Positions 10,092 to 21,700 of a stretch of 64,000 nt of DNA are shown here, piece by piece. The stretch lies in NCBI GenBank assembly GCA_903772945.1, contig CAICTM010000288.1:16489-80488 (forward strand), written 5' to 3'. The position numbers were made by a program, and so were the translations under genes. The notes beneath the pieces were generated by a model. That model saw nothing but the letters and a program-made list of their open reading frames with translations, did not search any database and had not been told where the DNA came from. Every line of letters begins with the position of its first letter. The stretch's first letter is position 1. Origin of the DNA: Seminavis robusta. Lineage: Eukaryota > Bacillariophyta > Bacillariophyceae > Naviculales > Naviculaceae.

Positions 10092-10375
10092 CGTCGTTAG
10101 CCGTACTAGAAAAGAAATCTGACCAACTCGATCTTTGTCAAGGAAAAAGGTGAGAATCTTTGTCCTTCACTGGAGGCGACGAGTGCAGATTGGGTGGCTG
10201 CGAAATGCGAAAAGATGAGGGTTTGGCTACGCCGGTCTTGCTTCCGTCACGAGGATGATCCAAACGAGGCTTTCAATGCCAAGGACAGCTCTGACAGCTC
10301 ATAGCCCATCGGGACTGGGCATGCCATCAGCCATCCTGCTAGTCTACTAGCGGTACCAGGTACTAGCTAGCTAGT

Positions 10376-12070
10376 ATGTGCCACCTGTCAATGATAACAA
10401 CAAAATCAAAGCACTCCACTCCAAATAATGAAACTATAGCCTCCCATGATGATGAGGAAGAAGATGAAGAGATGATGTCCACTAATAATCCAATAACTAC
10501 CAACACATCATCTTCAGTCTGTGGCATTCGCAATGTCTCTGGTGTAGGATGCCACTTGTCAAGTGCCATTGTTGTGCTTTGCTATGCACTGGTTCCATTG
10601 CGACAAGCTCTCATTCATCTTCTGGAATGTCATGACAACAATAACCACAATAACAGTCAACCAGCCATATGCACCCCCGAAAGCCAAGCTCTGCTGGAAC
10701 TCGCACGGCTGTTGCACGAAATGGTAACGACGACGACGACAAGCAGTAGTGTAGATCCGTCACGTGTGTTTGCAGCATTTTCCAGCCAATGCAATCCGTA
10801 CGAGTTGGGGGATGCCACGAGAGCCATGGCCGCCTTATTGAAGAGAATACGATCCATCTATAATAATAATAAGAAGAATGACAATACACAGGAAGAAGAA
10901 ACCAATAATCCAAGCATTGGCAAAGCAAAGGAGGAATTCAAATCATTCTATGAAGGTCTGTTGGGTGGTCCAACTGCCATGCAACAATCACTGGTGGGCA
11001 CAAAGCGAATGGTACCCAGATCATCTCTAACAACAGCCGAGCAAGAAGCTACAGCACTGAAACAAATTGAAATTGAAACAGAAACAGTCACAATCATCCG
11101 ACACAAACAGAAAAGAGTGCCCATGCCCTGTCCCTTTCCTGTGGACTGTTCTACTGCCGACTCCACATCACTCCAGGAGGCTTTCCAAGAAGCTCTGGCA
11201 CCCAAACCTGTCAAAGGATACAACTGGGATCGAGATCCTGGTAACAGCATGGACTATGAACAATCCATCCAGCCTGATGAATCCTCTCATCAAGCCAGAG
11301 GCAGTGATGAGGAAGAATCATCATCATCAACTAGTGATTGGACCACATCCAAGCAAACAACTTTTTGTCACCCTCTTCCTGCCTTTCTACTACTGCATCT
11401 ACAACGTTTTGAATACCATCAACGTCATGGACAAATCCAAGCCACGCAAGGCATTATGGAGATTCCCTTGCAGCTGGAGGTGCCATGCCATGATGGCGAC
11501 AACAAGGATGACATCAACAGTACCTACTATTCCCTTGTGGGAGGCATTTTGCATGTTGAGGATGAGGATGCTGACACACAGTCCGAAGACTATGAAGGAG
11601 GCCACTATGTAGCTGTATGTCAAGATGACGATAACAACTGGTTTCTCATCAATGACGAAAAGGTCATTCCGCTAAAAGAGACAGTGGTACTTGATCTGCT
11701 CGCTGGCAAGGCCCACAGCAGCAACATTGCTGCAAATTTGACTGACAATGCGGGAACTATTATGAGGGGTGTCATGTTGGTGTACTCGTGTTGGGATGAA
11801 CAAAAATGCAAACTGTCCATAGTAAACGAATCCTTGTCACGGTTGGCGGAGGAAGGCAAAACCATCCTACCAACCGTGCCCAAAGAACAACAATTAGCAT
11901 ACAATATGGTGGGAAAGAGACTACGAATTCGTTGGGCCAAAGGGAAGTTCTATGCTGGCAAAGTGACATCGTACAATGCAACAACGGGAAAGCACAGTGT
12001 CCAGTACGATGATGGCGATGTGCGAGAGTACCTGCTGCACAAGAAAACCATAGAGTGGGAAGATGAATAG
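10376..12070 (+). CDS. USP-type ubiquitin carboxyl-terminal hydrolase with C-terminal Tudor-like domain
   Basis: Single exon of 564 aa. CGIRNVSGVGCHLSSAIVVL (about residues 49-68) aligns with the USP Cys box (G-L-x-N-x-G-N-T-C-Y-x-N-S-x-L-Q), with Cys59 as the nucleophile candidate. PAFLLLHLQRFEY (335-347) is the conserved 'LxxHLxRF' strand. YEGGHYVAVCQ (His410) is the His box and WFLINDEKV supplies the third residue (Asn426 or Asp427). The Cys box is unusual: GNTCY is replaced by GVGCH and NS by SS. The last 55 residues (VGKRLRIRWAKGKFYAGKV, then YDDGDVREYLL) form a Tudor-like barrel of the kind that binds methylated residues. Poly-Asn and acidic stretches fill the linkers. Likely removes ubiquitin from a chromatin or RNP substrate; this is inferred. 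Confidence 0.8.
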   Translation: MCHLSMITTKSKHSTPNNETIASHDDEEEDEEMMSTNNPITTNTSSSVCGIRNVSGVGCHLSSAIVVLCYALVPLRQALIHLLECHDNNNHNNSQPAICTPESQALLELARLLHEMVTTTTTSSSVDPSRVFAAFSSQCNPYELGDATRAMAALLKRIRSIYNNNKKNDNTQEEETNNPSIGKAKEEFKSFYEGLLGGPTAMQQSLVGTKRMVPRSSLTTAEQEATALKQIEIETETVTIIRHKQKRVPMPCPFPVDCSTADSTSLQEAFQEALAPKPVKGYNWDRDPGNSMDYEQSIQPDESSHQARGSDEEESSSSTSDWTTSKQTTFCHPLPAFLLLHLQRFEYHQRHGQIQATQGIMEIPLQLEVPCHDGDNKDDINSTYYSLVGGILHVEDEDADTQSEDYEGGHYVAVCQDDDNNWFLINDEKVIPLKETVVLDLLAGKAHSSNIAANLTDNAGTIMRGVMLVYSCWDEQKCKLSIVNESLSRLAEEGKTILPTVPKEQQLAYNMVGKRLRIRWAKGKFYAGKVTSYNATTGKHSVQYDDGDVREYLLHKKTIEWEDE

Positions 12071-12489
12071 AATGCTACGCAGTTGAGTACACAACAAGAG
12101 TGTACATGCAATTGATAGAACGATGAATCGAATCTAGAAATCAGCAGGGGATGGACACCATAGCTCATGAATACCGTACTTATAGTGGCTGGAGGTATGA
12201 GTTGAGTCGAGTCAACAGCTCTCAATTCTCTTCCAACAGGGATGCTACGACTGTACCGATAGAAGCGCGAAATTCACCTGTGGAAAAGCCAGCAGGGGCA
12301 AGCTTTGTAGTTAGTGGAATGATTCGATTCGATCGAAGTGGCAACTAAAGGGAGGAGAGGGCAGCCTACAGCTGCTTGGTTTGTCGGGAACCAGTTTCTC
12401 TCCATATTGCAAGCTCGCGAAGCAACCACGTTGCATTACACTAAGTATCTTTTCTTATAAAGTATAAACACTGATCCTAAGACATCTAG
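12071..12489. other. Spacer between convergent genes
   Basis: Holds the 3' flanks of the USP and CLC genes. 'gattcgattcgatcg' occurs at 12321, similar to motifs in other convergent spacers of this window. No gene is seen. Confidence 0.5.
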
Positions 12490-15220
12490 CTAGAGAAAAT
12501 TGGTGACTTCGTCGTTGGCATGGGCGTTCCTTCCCCGAAGCAAAGAGTGGGTCAAGCTCTCTGGAAGCAAGTCCTTCCTGGTGATGATACCCACAACTTG
12601 GTTGTTGTGGTTGACAACGCAGAGAAATCGTAATCCCAAAGTACGGAAGAGACGGTAGGTCCTCTGAATCGACGCAGTTTCGTTCACCGTGTAGGGTGCG
12701 GTGTTCGCGTAAGGACGCAAGTCCAACCAGCAATTGCGATCACCATCTCTCATCTCGACATCTCCAATGGTGGGGTAGCGAGGATAAGCTCTCTCGATTG
12801 TATCCCACTGTACAAGAGGACTCAGTCGTCTGGGTCCCAAGCTTTCACAAACACCTTCATGAGACGCAACTTCGTCGTTGAGCACATCAGGTGATCCAAA
12901 GGCCCTCCTCTGCAAAAGTGTACACAGCATCGATCGGCTGGCCGTTCCATACAAAGTGCCACCACTCTCCGTGTCCACAATCGGGAAGGTTCCGTGAGAG
13001 CAGCTCCTGAGAAGATCATAAACGACTCCTGCGCGTTCCACGGGGCGCAAGCACTTGACCTCAGTGGACATGACTTGTCCAGCCACAATCTCATTTCGTT
13101 CGGCAATGGGTGGAACTTCCGGTTCCAAAAACGGAATGTTCTTCAAGTGAATGTGGATATCATACAGACCCTCGTTGAAGACATTGCCCGTGAATCGCGC
13201 TGACATGAGGGTCAACATCAATGGCAAGACATACTGCATGTCGCCAGTAGCCTCGAGCAGGATAACCGTCAAGGAAATGGTCATTCTCGCCATTCCTCCG
13301 AGGACAGCGGCAGCCCCCATCAAAGCATACGTACCAGAGTCCGCAAAGGTTCCATTGGTATGGTCCAGCTTGTGCAAAAGGTGGCCACAGAGACGTCCAA
13401 AGGCGGCACCGGAAAGCAATGACGGGACAAACAAACCACTGGGCACGGCAATTCCATACACAAGAGTAGCCAAGGTGATGTAGGGAATGAAGAAGAAGAA
13501 CAGCGCACCAGAAGAGAATGTACTGGTATCGTCCACGCCGACTTCGCGAAAGTGGAACAGCTGCTTGATGGCCACATCCGCCTCGGTGAAAATCAAACTG
13601 GCGACTTCGTTGTACTCCTTGCCAGGTTGGCAGCGGAAGGGGACAAGCGCTTCAACGAGATTCTTCTCCTGATTACTCCAGTCTTGAATATCGGTAGGCA
13701 ATTGTGTGCATCGATTCCAGAGCAGGGGCATGACAAAGGACACCGTGGAGACGATGACACTGATCACAATAACCTCGAGGAATCGTCTTGTTGGGGAAAA
13801 GTTGATACGTTTCATGCGCCAAATGGTCAAGTGCTCATTGGCTGCGTTGAAGACAGCTCCAATTAAACCTCCAAGGCATCCAATAATAACGAAGAAAGTG
13901 AGCTCCCAAATGGAAAAGTTGGATGCATCACCACTAAGATTGATCCAGGCAGAAATCAGTGTTAGCAGCCGAATCCCATAATGACTTCCTAACCCGTACA
14001 CCAACATAAACGTACCTCAAACTGTTGAATTCTCCAAACGAAAAGAGTTTTTCGACATTGGCTTGTCCCCACCACGAGTCCACATTGCGAATGGCAAACA
14101 GGGTGGAAATGGTCGTCATAGCACAGAAAAAGGCACGCCAAGTCAATTTGGTACTCCAATACGACGCTCCTTCTTCAAGTGAGAAGAGCACACCTCCAAT
14201 GGGAGCTCCAAAGGCCGAGGCTACACCCGCGGCAGCACCACATGCCACAAAATCACGCTTTTCTCGATCATTGCGGAAATCCGAAAACTTGGAAAAGCTC
14301 GTGTCGACTCCCCAGAACTTGGTCTTTCCCTGCGAGATTCCAGCGGCCACGACGGCACCACTGTGCACCATGGGTCCTTCCTTTCCCACGGGCAAACCCG
14401 CCGCTACACTAAAGGCAACACCCACCGCCTTGCAAAACAGAGTCTTGACACGGACAAAGCGTGGCAAATCAATTCCATTCAAGAAGCACTTGATTTCGGG
14501 GATACCTGATCCGGCACTGACTGGTTCCCACATGACAAAGAGGGAGGCAATGGCAGCGTAGATAGTCTGGTAGAATACAAACATGACAAAGGCCGAACTG
14601 CCTCCAAACCAAGAATGCGAGCCCCCTGCCTCGCTGTCGGTGCCACCCTTGGCAGCATCGTCGGTCTGGAATAGATCATCGGCAGCGCCAGAAACACCAC
14701 CGGCTTCACTGCTGATACTGCTGTGATGAACCGACTCACTGAGCAGGTCGTAGACATGGTCAAATTTTCGCTCGGTGAGTTTCTTGGAGGCGAGATTACA
14801 AAGGGTAGCCACGACGGCTTGAATGACACCAATCACAAAGGTCAATACCCATCGCTTCAAAGCACGTTTCTTTCCTGTAGTCCACCAATGGCCACGGTTG
14901 CTAAAGTGTACCTGTGCTACGTAGGCTCTCCAGACTTCACTTTCGTCGGGTTCGTAGTTGTGCGATTGAATGCCATTATCCTTGTTGGGTGCCAAGGGAG
15001 AATACTTCAACACACCTCCTCCACCGTAGCCATCTCCACGAAGACTGGTGGGTGCCTGATTGGCGAGATAAAAGGGGGTAGTGTACCCTACACCCTTGGT
15101 GCCGTTGTAGCCATCGTCGTCGCCGTCTCCAGAAGCATGGCGAGATCGAATGCCGCTTCCGCCATTGCCCACTTGGCTGTAATTGTGATTGCCGCCGCCA
15201 TTCATTTGATACCCTTCCAT
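12490..15220 (-). CDS. CLC-family chloride/proton exchanger with CBS pair
   Basis: Two exons, 15220-14016 and 13933-12490, joined across an 82-base GT-AG intron (13934-14015), giving 882 aa. The N-terminal 110 residues are Gly/Asn-rich and cytosolic. The pore motifs are GSGIPE (Ser238), GKEGPMVHSG (gating Glu281), AFGAPIGGVLFSLEEGASYW and PSGLFVPSLLSGAAFGRLCG. The Glu pair at 349-350 keeps the second (proton) glutamate, which is Val in true chloride channels, so coupled exchange is expected. Ser in GSGIP favours chloride over nitrate, since plant nitrate exchangers have Pro. Two CBS domains follow (from VAGQVMSTEVKCLRPV and from YTVNETASIQRTYRLF to GIITRKDLLP), as in eukaryotic endomembrane CLCs. 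Likely acts on vacuole or endosome membranes. Confidence 0.93.
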
Positions 15221-16281
15221 ATTTTATAATATATTAGCTTTCCAGATTATCAAATATCTAATGCCACAGAACAGCAGAGCGTGGGTTGTCGAGTATATTA
15301 GGTGCAGTGGCAATGGGGTAGTTTGGTGACGGAATTCGGCCGTGATGTGAGTGGTGGCACTTCTATAGGGTGATATTGCACCTACTAAACCAGCAAAAAA
15401 ACTGTCAATTCTCCTTACCTTCCTTATTACTCCTTTCTCCCAATAAACAACAATAACCAAAACTTCTTGTACCAATGATGATCCTTCCAATGGTACCTGA
15501 ACATTCACAACATTGTGCCGGAATGCAGCAAAGTATCGAAAAGTGTTGCCAGCGCCGTCAACAAAGCCGCCTTCAGGAACGAAACATGGGCGTTGCGCAC
15601 AAGCCAGCGGATTGAACTCAAAGAATTAGAGGGGCAAAAAATTAAATTTTACTTAGGCCGACCATCAACCTTCGAGGGTGCTCCTTCCGCTGCTCGTTCT
15701 ATCCCAATTTTCAAAGTGCGTTGGGATGAAGACGGAGGTGCTTGGTTATTGCTAGCTGTCAAGTTCCTTTCTGTTCTGCAATCAAAACTATGAACTGGCA
15801 CCTCACCCAGCCCGAGCACGAGAAAGGATGAAGTGAGCTATGGTGGCTCTAGCTAGCTAGCTACTGGTAGTGTTACAGGCCGGTGTGGTGTCGGAACGTT
15901 TTTATCATTAGCCAACTGCAAGGTCTCTGCCCCGGGAAGGAGTACAGCGTACGGTACCTGACGATTGACTGTTGCTTATTGTCTGTTTTTGCTGCGACCA
16001 CGCGTTCCAGCTCACTACGGTGGCCTAGGTTTGGCGCCATTTTGTTTGAGACTGAACATTTTGTCCCAGGCGCTCGGGGCTCGTCAAGTACCGTAGTAAT
16101 GACTGATCGTGGCAGCAGAGCTAGCTACCTGCACGGTACTTGTATGTTGATTGTGTCGCCTAGCTAGGGATCGGACTGGTCCATCGAATTCCTTGAGCAT
16201 GAACTTGGCAAAACCTTGACCTAAGACTCAGGCTCGAGCAATCTCCCAAGCCGATTTAGGCACGTGGACTGCAATGAGCAT
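15221..16281. other. Spacer with CLC promoter side and GCTAGC motifs
   Basis: About 1.06 kb. It contains 'ctagctagctagcta' at 15849-15863 and 'agctagctac' near 16120. A 92-codon plus-strand ORF (15515-15793) has no recognisable domain and unremarkable composition, and I do not support it as a gene. The CLC promoter should lie in the first few hundred bases. Confidence 0.45.
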
Positions 16282-18159
16282 CTAATGCTGCTCCCACACA
16301 ATATGCGACAGGCAGCAGGCCCCAACTTTGCGTGTGACAGGTGCCTTGGCTGTGATGCTGACGGGCAAACCAATGCCTTGTGTCTGAGAAGAATCGGCCG
16401 CCACTTCTTGTCGTCGCCCAATCTTAGCTCCGGCAGGTACCCCGACACTGACACAGGTCTTGCGCTTTAAATACTCCCCGGCACCATTGACTCGTACAAC
16501 AGAAGGAACCTTGACACCCCCCACAACGTACTCAATGTCTCGATCCAATTGACAGGCTTCTTTGGATCGCTTGTCATTGGCTTCACAGACAATGAGACCA
16601 TCAAACCAATGTTGTGCGTCGCTCTCTGTTGCGTCATTGTGATCGTGCGGTGCTCCCTCGTAGGGCAAAAAGAGTTCCAGTGGTCCACTTTCGGGAATTC
16701 CATAGAGTGCAATCTTCATGTCGATGTATCCCAATCCACCACAGGTTTCAACTTTGCGTTTGGTATCTCGTTCAACGGGACTGACATCCAGGACCCACCC
16801 TTTGTGGTAGAAATCATCGTTCCGGGTTTCCATGATATTCTCGGCCGTGGCCTCATTGGAAAGCCCCGCAATCACCAAGGAAGGTAGTACCTTTTCGTAG
16901 TCGGTCGCCGGCAAAAAGTTGGTGCGACAGGAGAGTTCCTTCATTTGATATTGATTGTCATTATCGTTGGCATGTCCAAATAAAATTTCCGTCACAGATT
17001 CATCATTGGGGGGTGGATTGGAAAGTGGCTTGGGAAAGGTGACGCGCACTTGTGGTTGTTGTTCCAGATAGGGTTTGTACCAATGATTGGGATTGTCGAC
17101 TTGTGTTTGGTGTACAATTTCCAAAGCTTGTACGAAATGCATGGCAATCATCCATCCCATGAATTCGTGTTCCGCTTTCTTTGGATGCCAGGATCCTTTG
17201 CCAGGACATCCATCGGGGGCTCCAAATTCGTCCCATTTTTGCAGCCCCGGTGGTTTTTGATCGTCTGGTTTTTGGAGCAACGCGGGATCAATGACGGCGC
17301 CCGCCTTGGCAACTGTCAATGCACCCTGTAAGAGTCCCAGATTGACATATTTTTCCAGCACTTGTGCTCGCAAATTGTTGTTGTCGACCATGATAATCAT
17401 GGGTTGTTTGGGCAATTGATGCAATGCCTGTCGCAGATATGCTTCAAAGACGGCGGGATCTTTAGACATTTCGTTCATGCTAAAATCCCAGGAGAGTACA
17501 TCGGTTTGCTTGGAGACAAAATGATCCAGACAGTATGCATAAGGGAAGGAGGGAATCCCTCCAATGGCAGAATTGCGCACGATAAAGTTGGGGACTCCCA
17601 CCTTTTGTAGAATGTCTTGGAGTGTGCGTTCGACGACAAAGGGAAAGGATTGGGAAAAGAAGTTGCCTCTGCCAACGGTAATGGAATATCCCGCAAATCC
17701 CATGACAAAGGCTTCTTGTTGTGCGACGGCACGGAGAATGCGGTCGGCAGTCTTGTCCATGGCACCAAAAAAGGTAATGGTCTTTTGGTAGAGAGCATTG
17801 GCAGCTTGTTCGCCCCCATAGCGGTCATAGAATTCTTGTTTGACTTTGTCTAGGGCGGTCTTGACTGTTTGCGACGAAATGGCAGGTGGTGCTGGAAGTT
17901 GGTGTCGTAATAGTGTGGAAGCGGACTTTTCTTTCTTGCCAGTATTAGTATTTGTAGCCAGTGGCTTGGAAATGACATCCTCCTTGATATTGTTGTTGTT
18001 GTTGCCTGAAGTTTGTTTCTCGTGTTGCGTCAAAAAGGCCATGGAAGTACCAAACAAAACGACAGCACCCGCCAGGACACATACCAAAATTCCCAATACT
18101 AGTTGAGACGTCCTGACTTGGGGTTTTCTTCGGTTGTTGTTGCGAGATGCTATCTTCAT
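16282..18159 (-). CDS. Type II membrane protein, possible SGNH-hydrolase-like lumenal domain
   Basis: Single exon of 625 aa. A basic N-terminus (MKIASRNNNRRKPQVR) precedes one membrane segment (about residues 19-43), which predicts a signal anchor with the rest in the Golgi/ER lumen or outside. VMGFAGYSITVGRGNFFSQS (about 152-171) is placed like the first block of SGNH/GDSL-type esterases, with Ser159 as the candidate nucleophile. GCPGKGSWHPKKAEHEFMGW supplies a His-containing late block. Between them, WDFSMNEMSKDP and PMIIMVDNNN fit alternating strands of a Rossmann-like fold. Such proteins can be polysaccharide O-acetyl or sialate esterases, but the GDS motif is not classical, so the function stays open. 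The gene is divergent from the DASS transporter. Confidence 0.5.
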   Translation of the reverse strand: MKIASRNNNRRKPQVRTSQLVLGILVCVLAGAVVLFGTSMAFLTQHEKQTSGNNNNNIKEDVISKPLATNTNTGKKEKSASTLLRHQLPAPPAISSQTVKTALDKVKQEFYDRYGGEQAANALYQKTITFFGAMDKTADRILRAVAQQEAFVMGFAGYSITVGRGNFFSQSFPFVVERTLQDILQKVGVPNFIVRNSAIGGIPSFPYAYCLDHFVSKQTDVLSWDFSMNEMSKDPAVFEAYLRQALHQLPKQPMIIMVDNNNLRAQVLEKYVNLGLLQGALTVAKAGAVIDPALLQKPDDQKPPGLQKWDEFGAPDGCPGKGSWHPKKAEHEFMGWMIAMHFVQALEIVHQTQVDNPNHWYKPYLEQQPQVRVTFPKPLSNPPPNDESVTEILFGHANDNDNQYQMKELSCRTNFLPATDYEKVLPSLVIAGLSNEATAENIMETRNDDFYHKGWVLDVSPVERDTKRKVETCGGLGYIDMKIALYGIPESGPLELFLPYEGAPHDHNDATESDAQHWFDGLIVCEANDKRSKEACQLDRDIEYVVGGVKVPSVVRVNGAGEYLKRKTCVSVGVPAGAKIGRRQEVAADSSQTQGIGLPVSITAKAPVTRKVGACCLSHIVWEQH

Positions 18160-18745
18160 GGTGCCCTTTTTTTGGTTGTGCAGTATGGCTACTTGCTTGG
18201 CTACCGTACAGCAAGGCGTGAAGGAGAGTGTGTTGAGTTATTGGTCGAGCGAGTTGTTGTGGTTTTGAGAGGAGCATGTCCAGTCATTATGATCTTTCGC
18301 AAAAGACATTTGCAATGACTGCAACGTCAGGAGTGACTGAACTCGTCCCGAGTTGTCACGTTACGGTCACCACAAACCACAAACTATCAAAGGGCAACGG
18401 CTGTTTGAAGTGGTGGGAGCGCACTTGCGAGAAAACAGCTCGAGCGAGGTCCAATGACAACTGCAATTCAATTGACTGTCACTCTTGCATCCATCGTGTG
18501 GACATCAACATCAATCAAACAACAAACCAGCCAACACAAGTTGACTTGCAAGTACACAACCAGGACTTTGACAGGTTGATCCTTGTACCAAAGAGTGAAT
18601 GAAGATAGGACTGATTCACATCCATCCAAGCAAACTGCTTTACTCGAAAGGGTAGCTTGATTTTCCCAAACTGGTGCATTTGTTCTTTCGCATTAAATCC
18701 ACATTTATAAGAGAGAGAGAGAGAAGAGAGACAAGATAATCCAAT
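18160..18745. promoter_or_regulatory. Divergent intergenic promoter region with GA microsatellite
   Basis: This 586-base stretch lies between two gene starts on opposite strands. A (GA)n tract at 18711-18732 lies directly before the transporter ATG at 18746, probably in the 5' UTR. 'cattaaatccacatttataa' near 18690 is TA-rich and could serve as a core promoter. No ORF is supported. Confidence 0.4.
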
Positions 18746-21700
18746 ATGATGATGACGACTGACCTGGATCCCTACGATCCCTTCTTTTGGGAGGATTATC
18801 ACCATGAAGACGACTTGCTACTGATGCGATCTCACGGCTACTGCCCTTGTCCCCACCGATGGCTGCAAGGCGATAACACTACCACTACTACTGAAGGAGA
18901 AGGCACTTCAGATGTGGAAACTTGGAAAGTGGTGATTACCCTCATTACTATCTTTGGCATGTTTGTCATGCTCATTTCCGATTTTGCTGGAGCCGATTCC
19001 GTCATGTTAATGGCATTGACCGTGTTCATGTGCACCCAAATTGTCTCCATTGATGAAGGACTCAAGGGATTTGCCGATGAATCCCTATTGACAGTCCTCA
19101 TTTTGTTTATTGTCGCCGAGGGAATTTCCCGAACCGGAGCCCTCGATTGGTACATGGGAAAACTATTGGGGCGACCCAAATCGGTGGGCACGGCACAAGT
19201 CCGATTGATGGTACCCATTGCCATTGTATCGGCGTTTCTCAACAATACACCCGTCGTTGCCGTCATGATCCCCATCGTACAACGATGGGGCAAAAATATT
19301 GGAGTCAATCCACAACAATTGCTGATACCCCTCTCGTTTGCCAGTATTTTTGGAGGAACCTGTACATTGATTGGAACCTCCACCAATCTCATTGTCAATG
19401 GGTTATACGAAGATCGATACAGCCATCTGCCCGATTATCAACCCATTGGATTGTTTGATTTGGGAGAATATGGAATACCCATTGCACTCATTGGAATGAC
19501 CTATTTGCTCATGGCATCGCCCTTTGTACTGCCAGGAGGCGAACGCGGCAATCGACAAGGAGGACAAAATCCCATGGAAGATAGTGAAGATGTACTCTTG
19601 GGAGCACGATTGACACAATGGTCGCCCGCGGCGGGACGATCGGTCAAACGATCGGGATTGCGTGATACCGGTGGAATCTACTTGGTCAGTGTCCATCGGT
19701 TTCAAACCGGCAATGTCCATCGAGCCGTAGGACAAGAGTTTGTCCTGAATGTAGGAGATATTCTATACTTTACGGGATTGCTGGATGGATTTGGAGCCTT
19801 TTGTGAAGAACATGGCCTGGAAATGATTACCAATGAAATTGAAGATACCATTCATGGAGATCGAAGTGCACATTTCATTGCAGAACAACCAAACAAGCAT
19901 GATACTGCTGCTCCAATAAAGGACAACATTATGCCAAAGCTTACTAATAATGACAGCGATGATGTGGGTGATGCCGATTCCGACCAGGCCATTGACGATG
20001 CCACTGACGATATCGAAAGACAGGCAGACGCCTTGAGGGCAACCGTACCCTCCAGCAACCGGTCTCCCATGATGCCAACTCTCCCAGAAGACGAGGACTT
20101 CACATTGGATATTCCAGTCGAAGTCGGGGCCACCAAAGCTTCGCTCGTACGAGCCGACAATTTTGAACGTTTGCGAAGTATCAATCGATTGACCGATATG
20201 ATTCGAGGGATAGAGCGAGATGAATCCGAAGATATAGGATCCGCAGGCACTCCCAAGAAACGGCGGCATCCGTCCGCGCGGAGAACCGTCACGGCAGCTC
20301 CCAAGATTGTGGCGACGATTGAACAGAACTTGGTGGTCATTGGAGTCGATTCCAGGGATCGACCAGGATTACTACTCGATATTTCCAAAGGATTACTCTC
20401 CTTCAATCTGCAGCTGCATCACACAGAAGCAGCAGTCGTTGATGGCAGATCGCTCTCCATTTGGCGCTGCGAGCCGATTGGAACAGAACTCGTCGATGTC
20501 GAAGAGGTGTGGACCGTAATGACGGTAAGTGTCGAATTCGATGCAGCATAGCAAGTGGAATTGCAAGTATGTTTTCTGATGGAAATGGCTTGTCCAAAAG
20601 GCACTGCTGGAGCGTGACACTGGTGTTCTGGCAGTAAAGAAACGAGGGCTGCAGGTCGTTCGGGCACGCGTTACGGCTGTGTCTCGTTTGGTGGGTAAGA
20701 CAGCAGCCGCAGTAGACTTTCGTGAAACTTACAAATGCGCAATCGTGGCAATGCAGCGTGGGGGCAAGAACATCAACCAGGCACTGTCGACAGTGGTGTT
20801 TCAGGCACAAGATATTTTAATCTTGCAAGCTAGTGACGACTCGCCGCTGCTGAGGATCAAGCCACCTGCTGATGATTTCTATCAAAAGCTGGCGGAGGAA
20901 GCAGCGGCGGCGACGTCAACAGCATCGGGGCCCAAGATTCCCAGGCCAAGCTCTTACAAGTCTCTGGTCAATCTAGTCAAGCTTCCGCTTCCAAATTTGT
21001 CAAGGAGGCCCAGTCAGGACGACTTGCAAACTTTGCCGAAAACAACGCAGAAGCAAGAAACCCACAGCGATAGTTCGCCGAATGATGACAAGGTTGTAGT
21101 CGAAGGAGAGGGCTTCTATATCCCAGCTGAAGCCATCGAAACTGGCATTCAAAACGGAGAACCTGAAGAATCAGAATCCAATCAAATGGTAACATAAGTG
21201 CCTGACATCTCCTGCTTTACGCACGCGAATCGTACCCTCAACATTCCCCTTCTCCTGCAGAATCCCACCGAAACTGCGAACGATGAGTTGATATTGAGAG
21301 ATATGGAAGTCATGTTAACAACTGCACGGGGAAATGGCGAACAGCAGTCTCGAGAATTCCTTACTGCTATGCAGGTTGCAACAAATTCACAGCTTGCAGG
21401 CCAGACCGTGGCCCAGGCCGGTCTTCAAAAACTCCCTGGTGTCGTTCTCATCAGTATCGAACGACCAGCTCCCGTACCGCAGCAAGAAGACAACAGGAAG
21501 TCAACGGTAGTGCTCAGCAGCATAACAGGCGGAGGTAGTAAAGGCGATCCAGGATGTGACTTTGATGGAACACTCTCGGTGCGGACTACGGAACCTCGGT
21601 ACAGTGCCATCGAGCTAGAAGAGCCTCTGAAGGACGGTGACGTGCTTTGGTTTGCTGGTTCCGCATCTGCCGTTGGCGATCTGCGAAAAATTCCAGGGCT

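Noticed and set aside
15515-15793. 92-codon plus-strand ORF
   Set aside because: No family resemblance and no neighbouring exon; listed only as part of the spacer.
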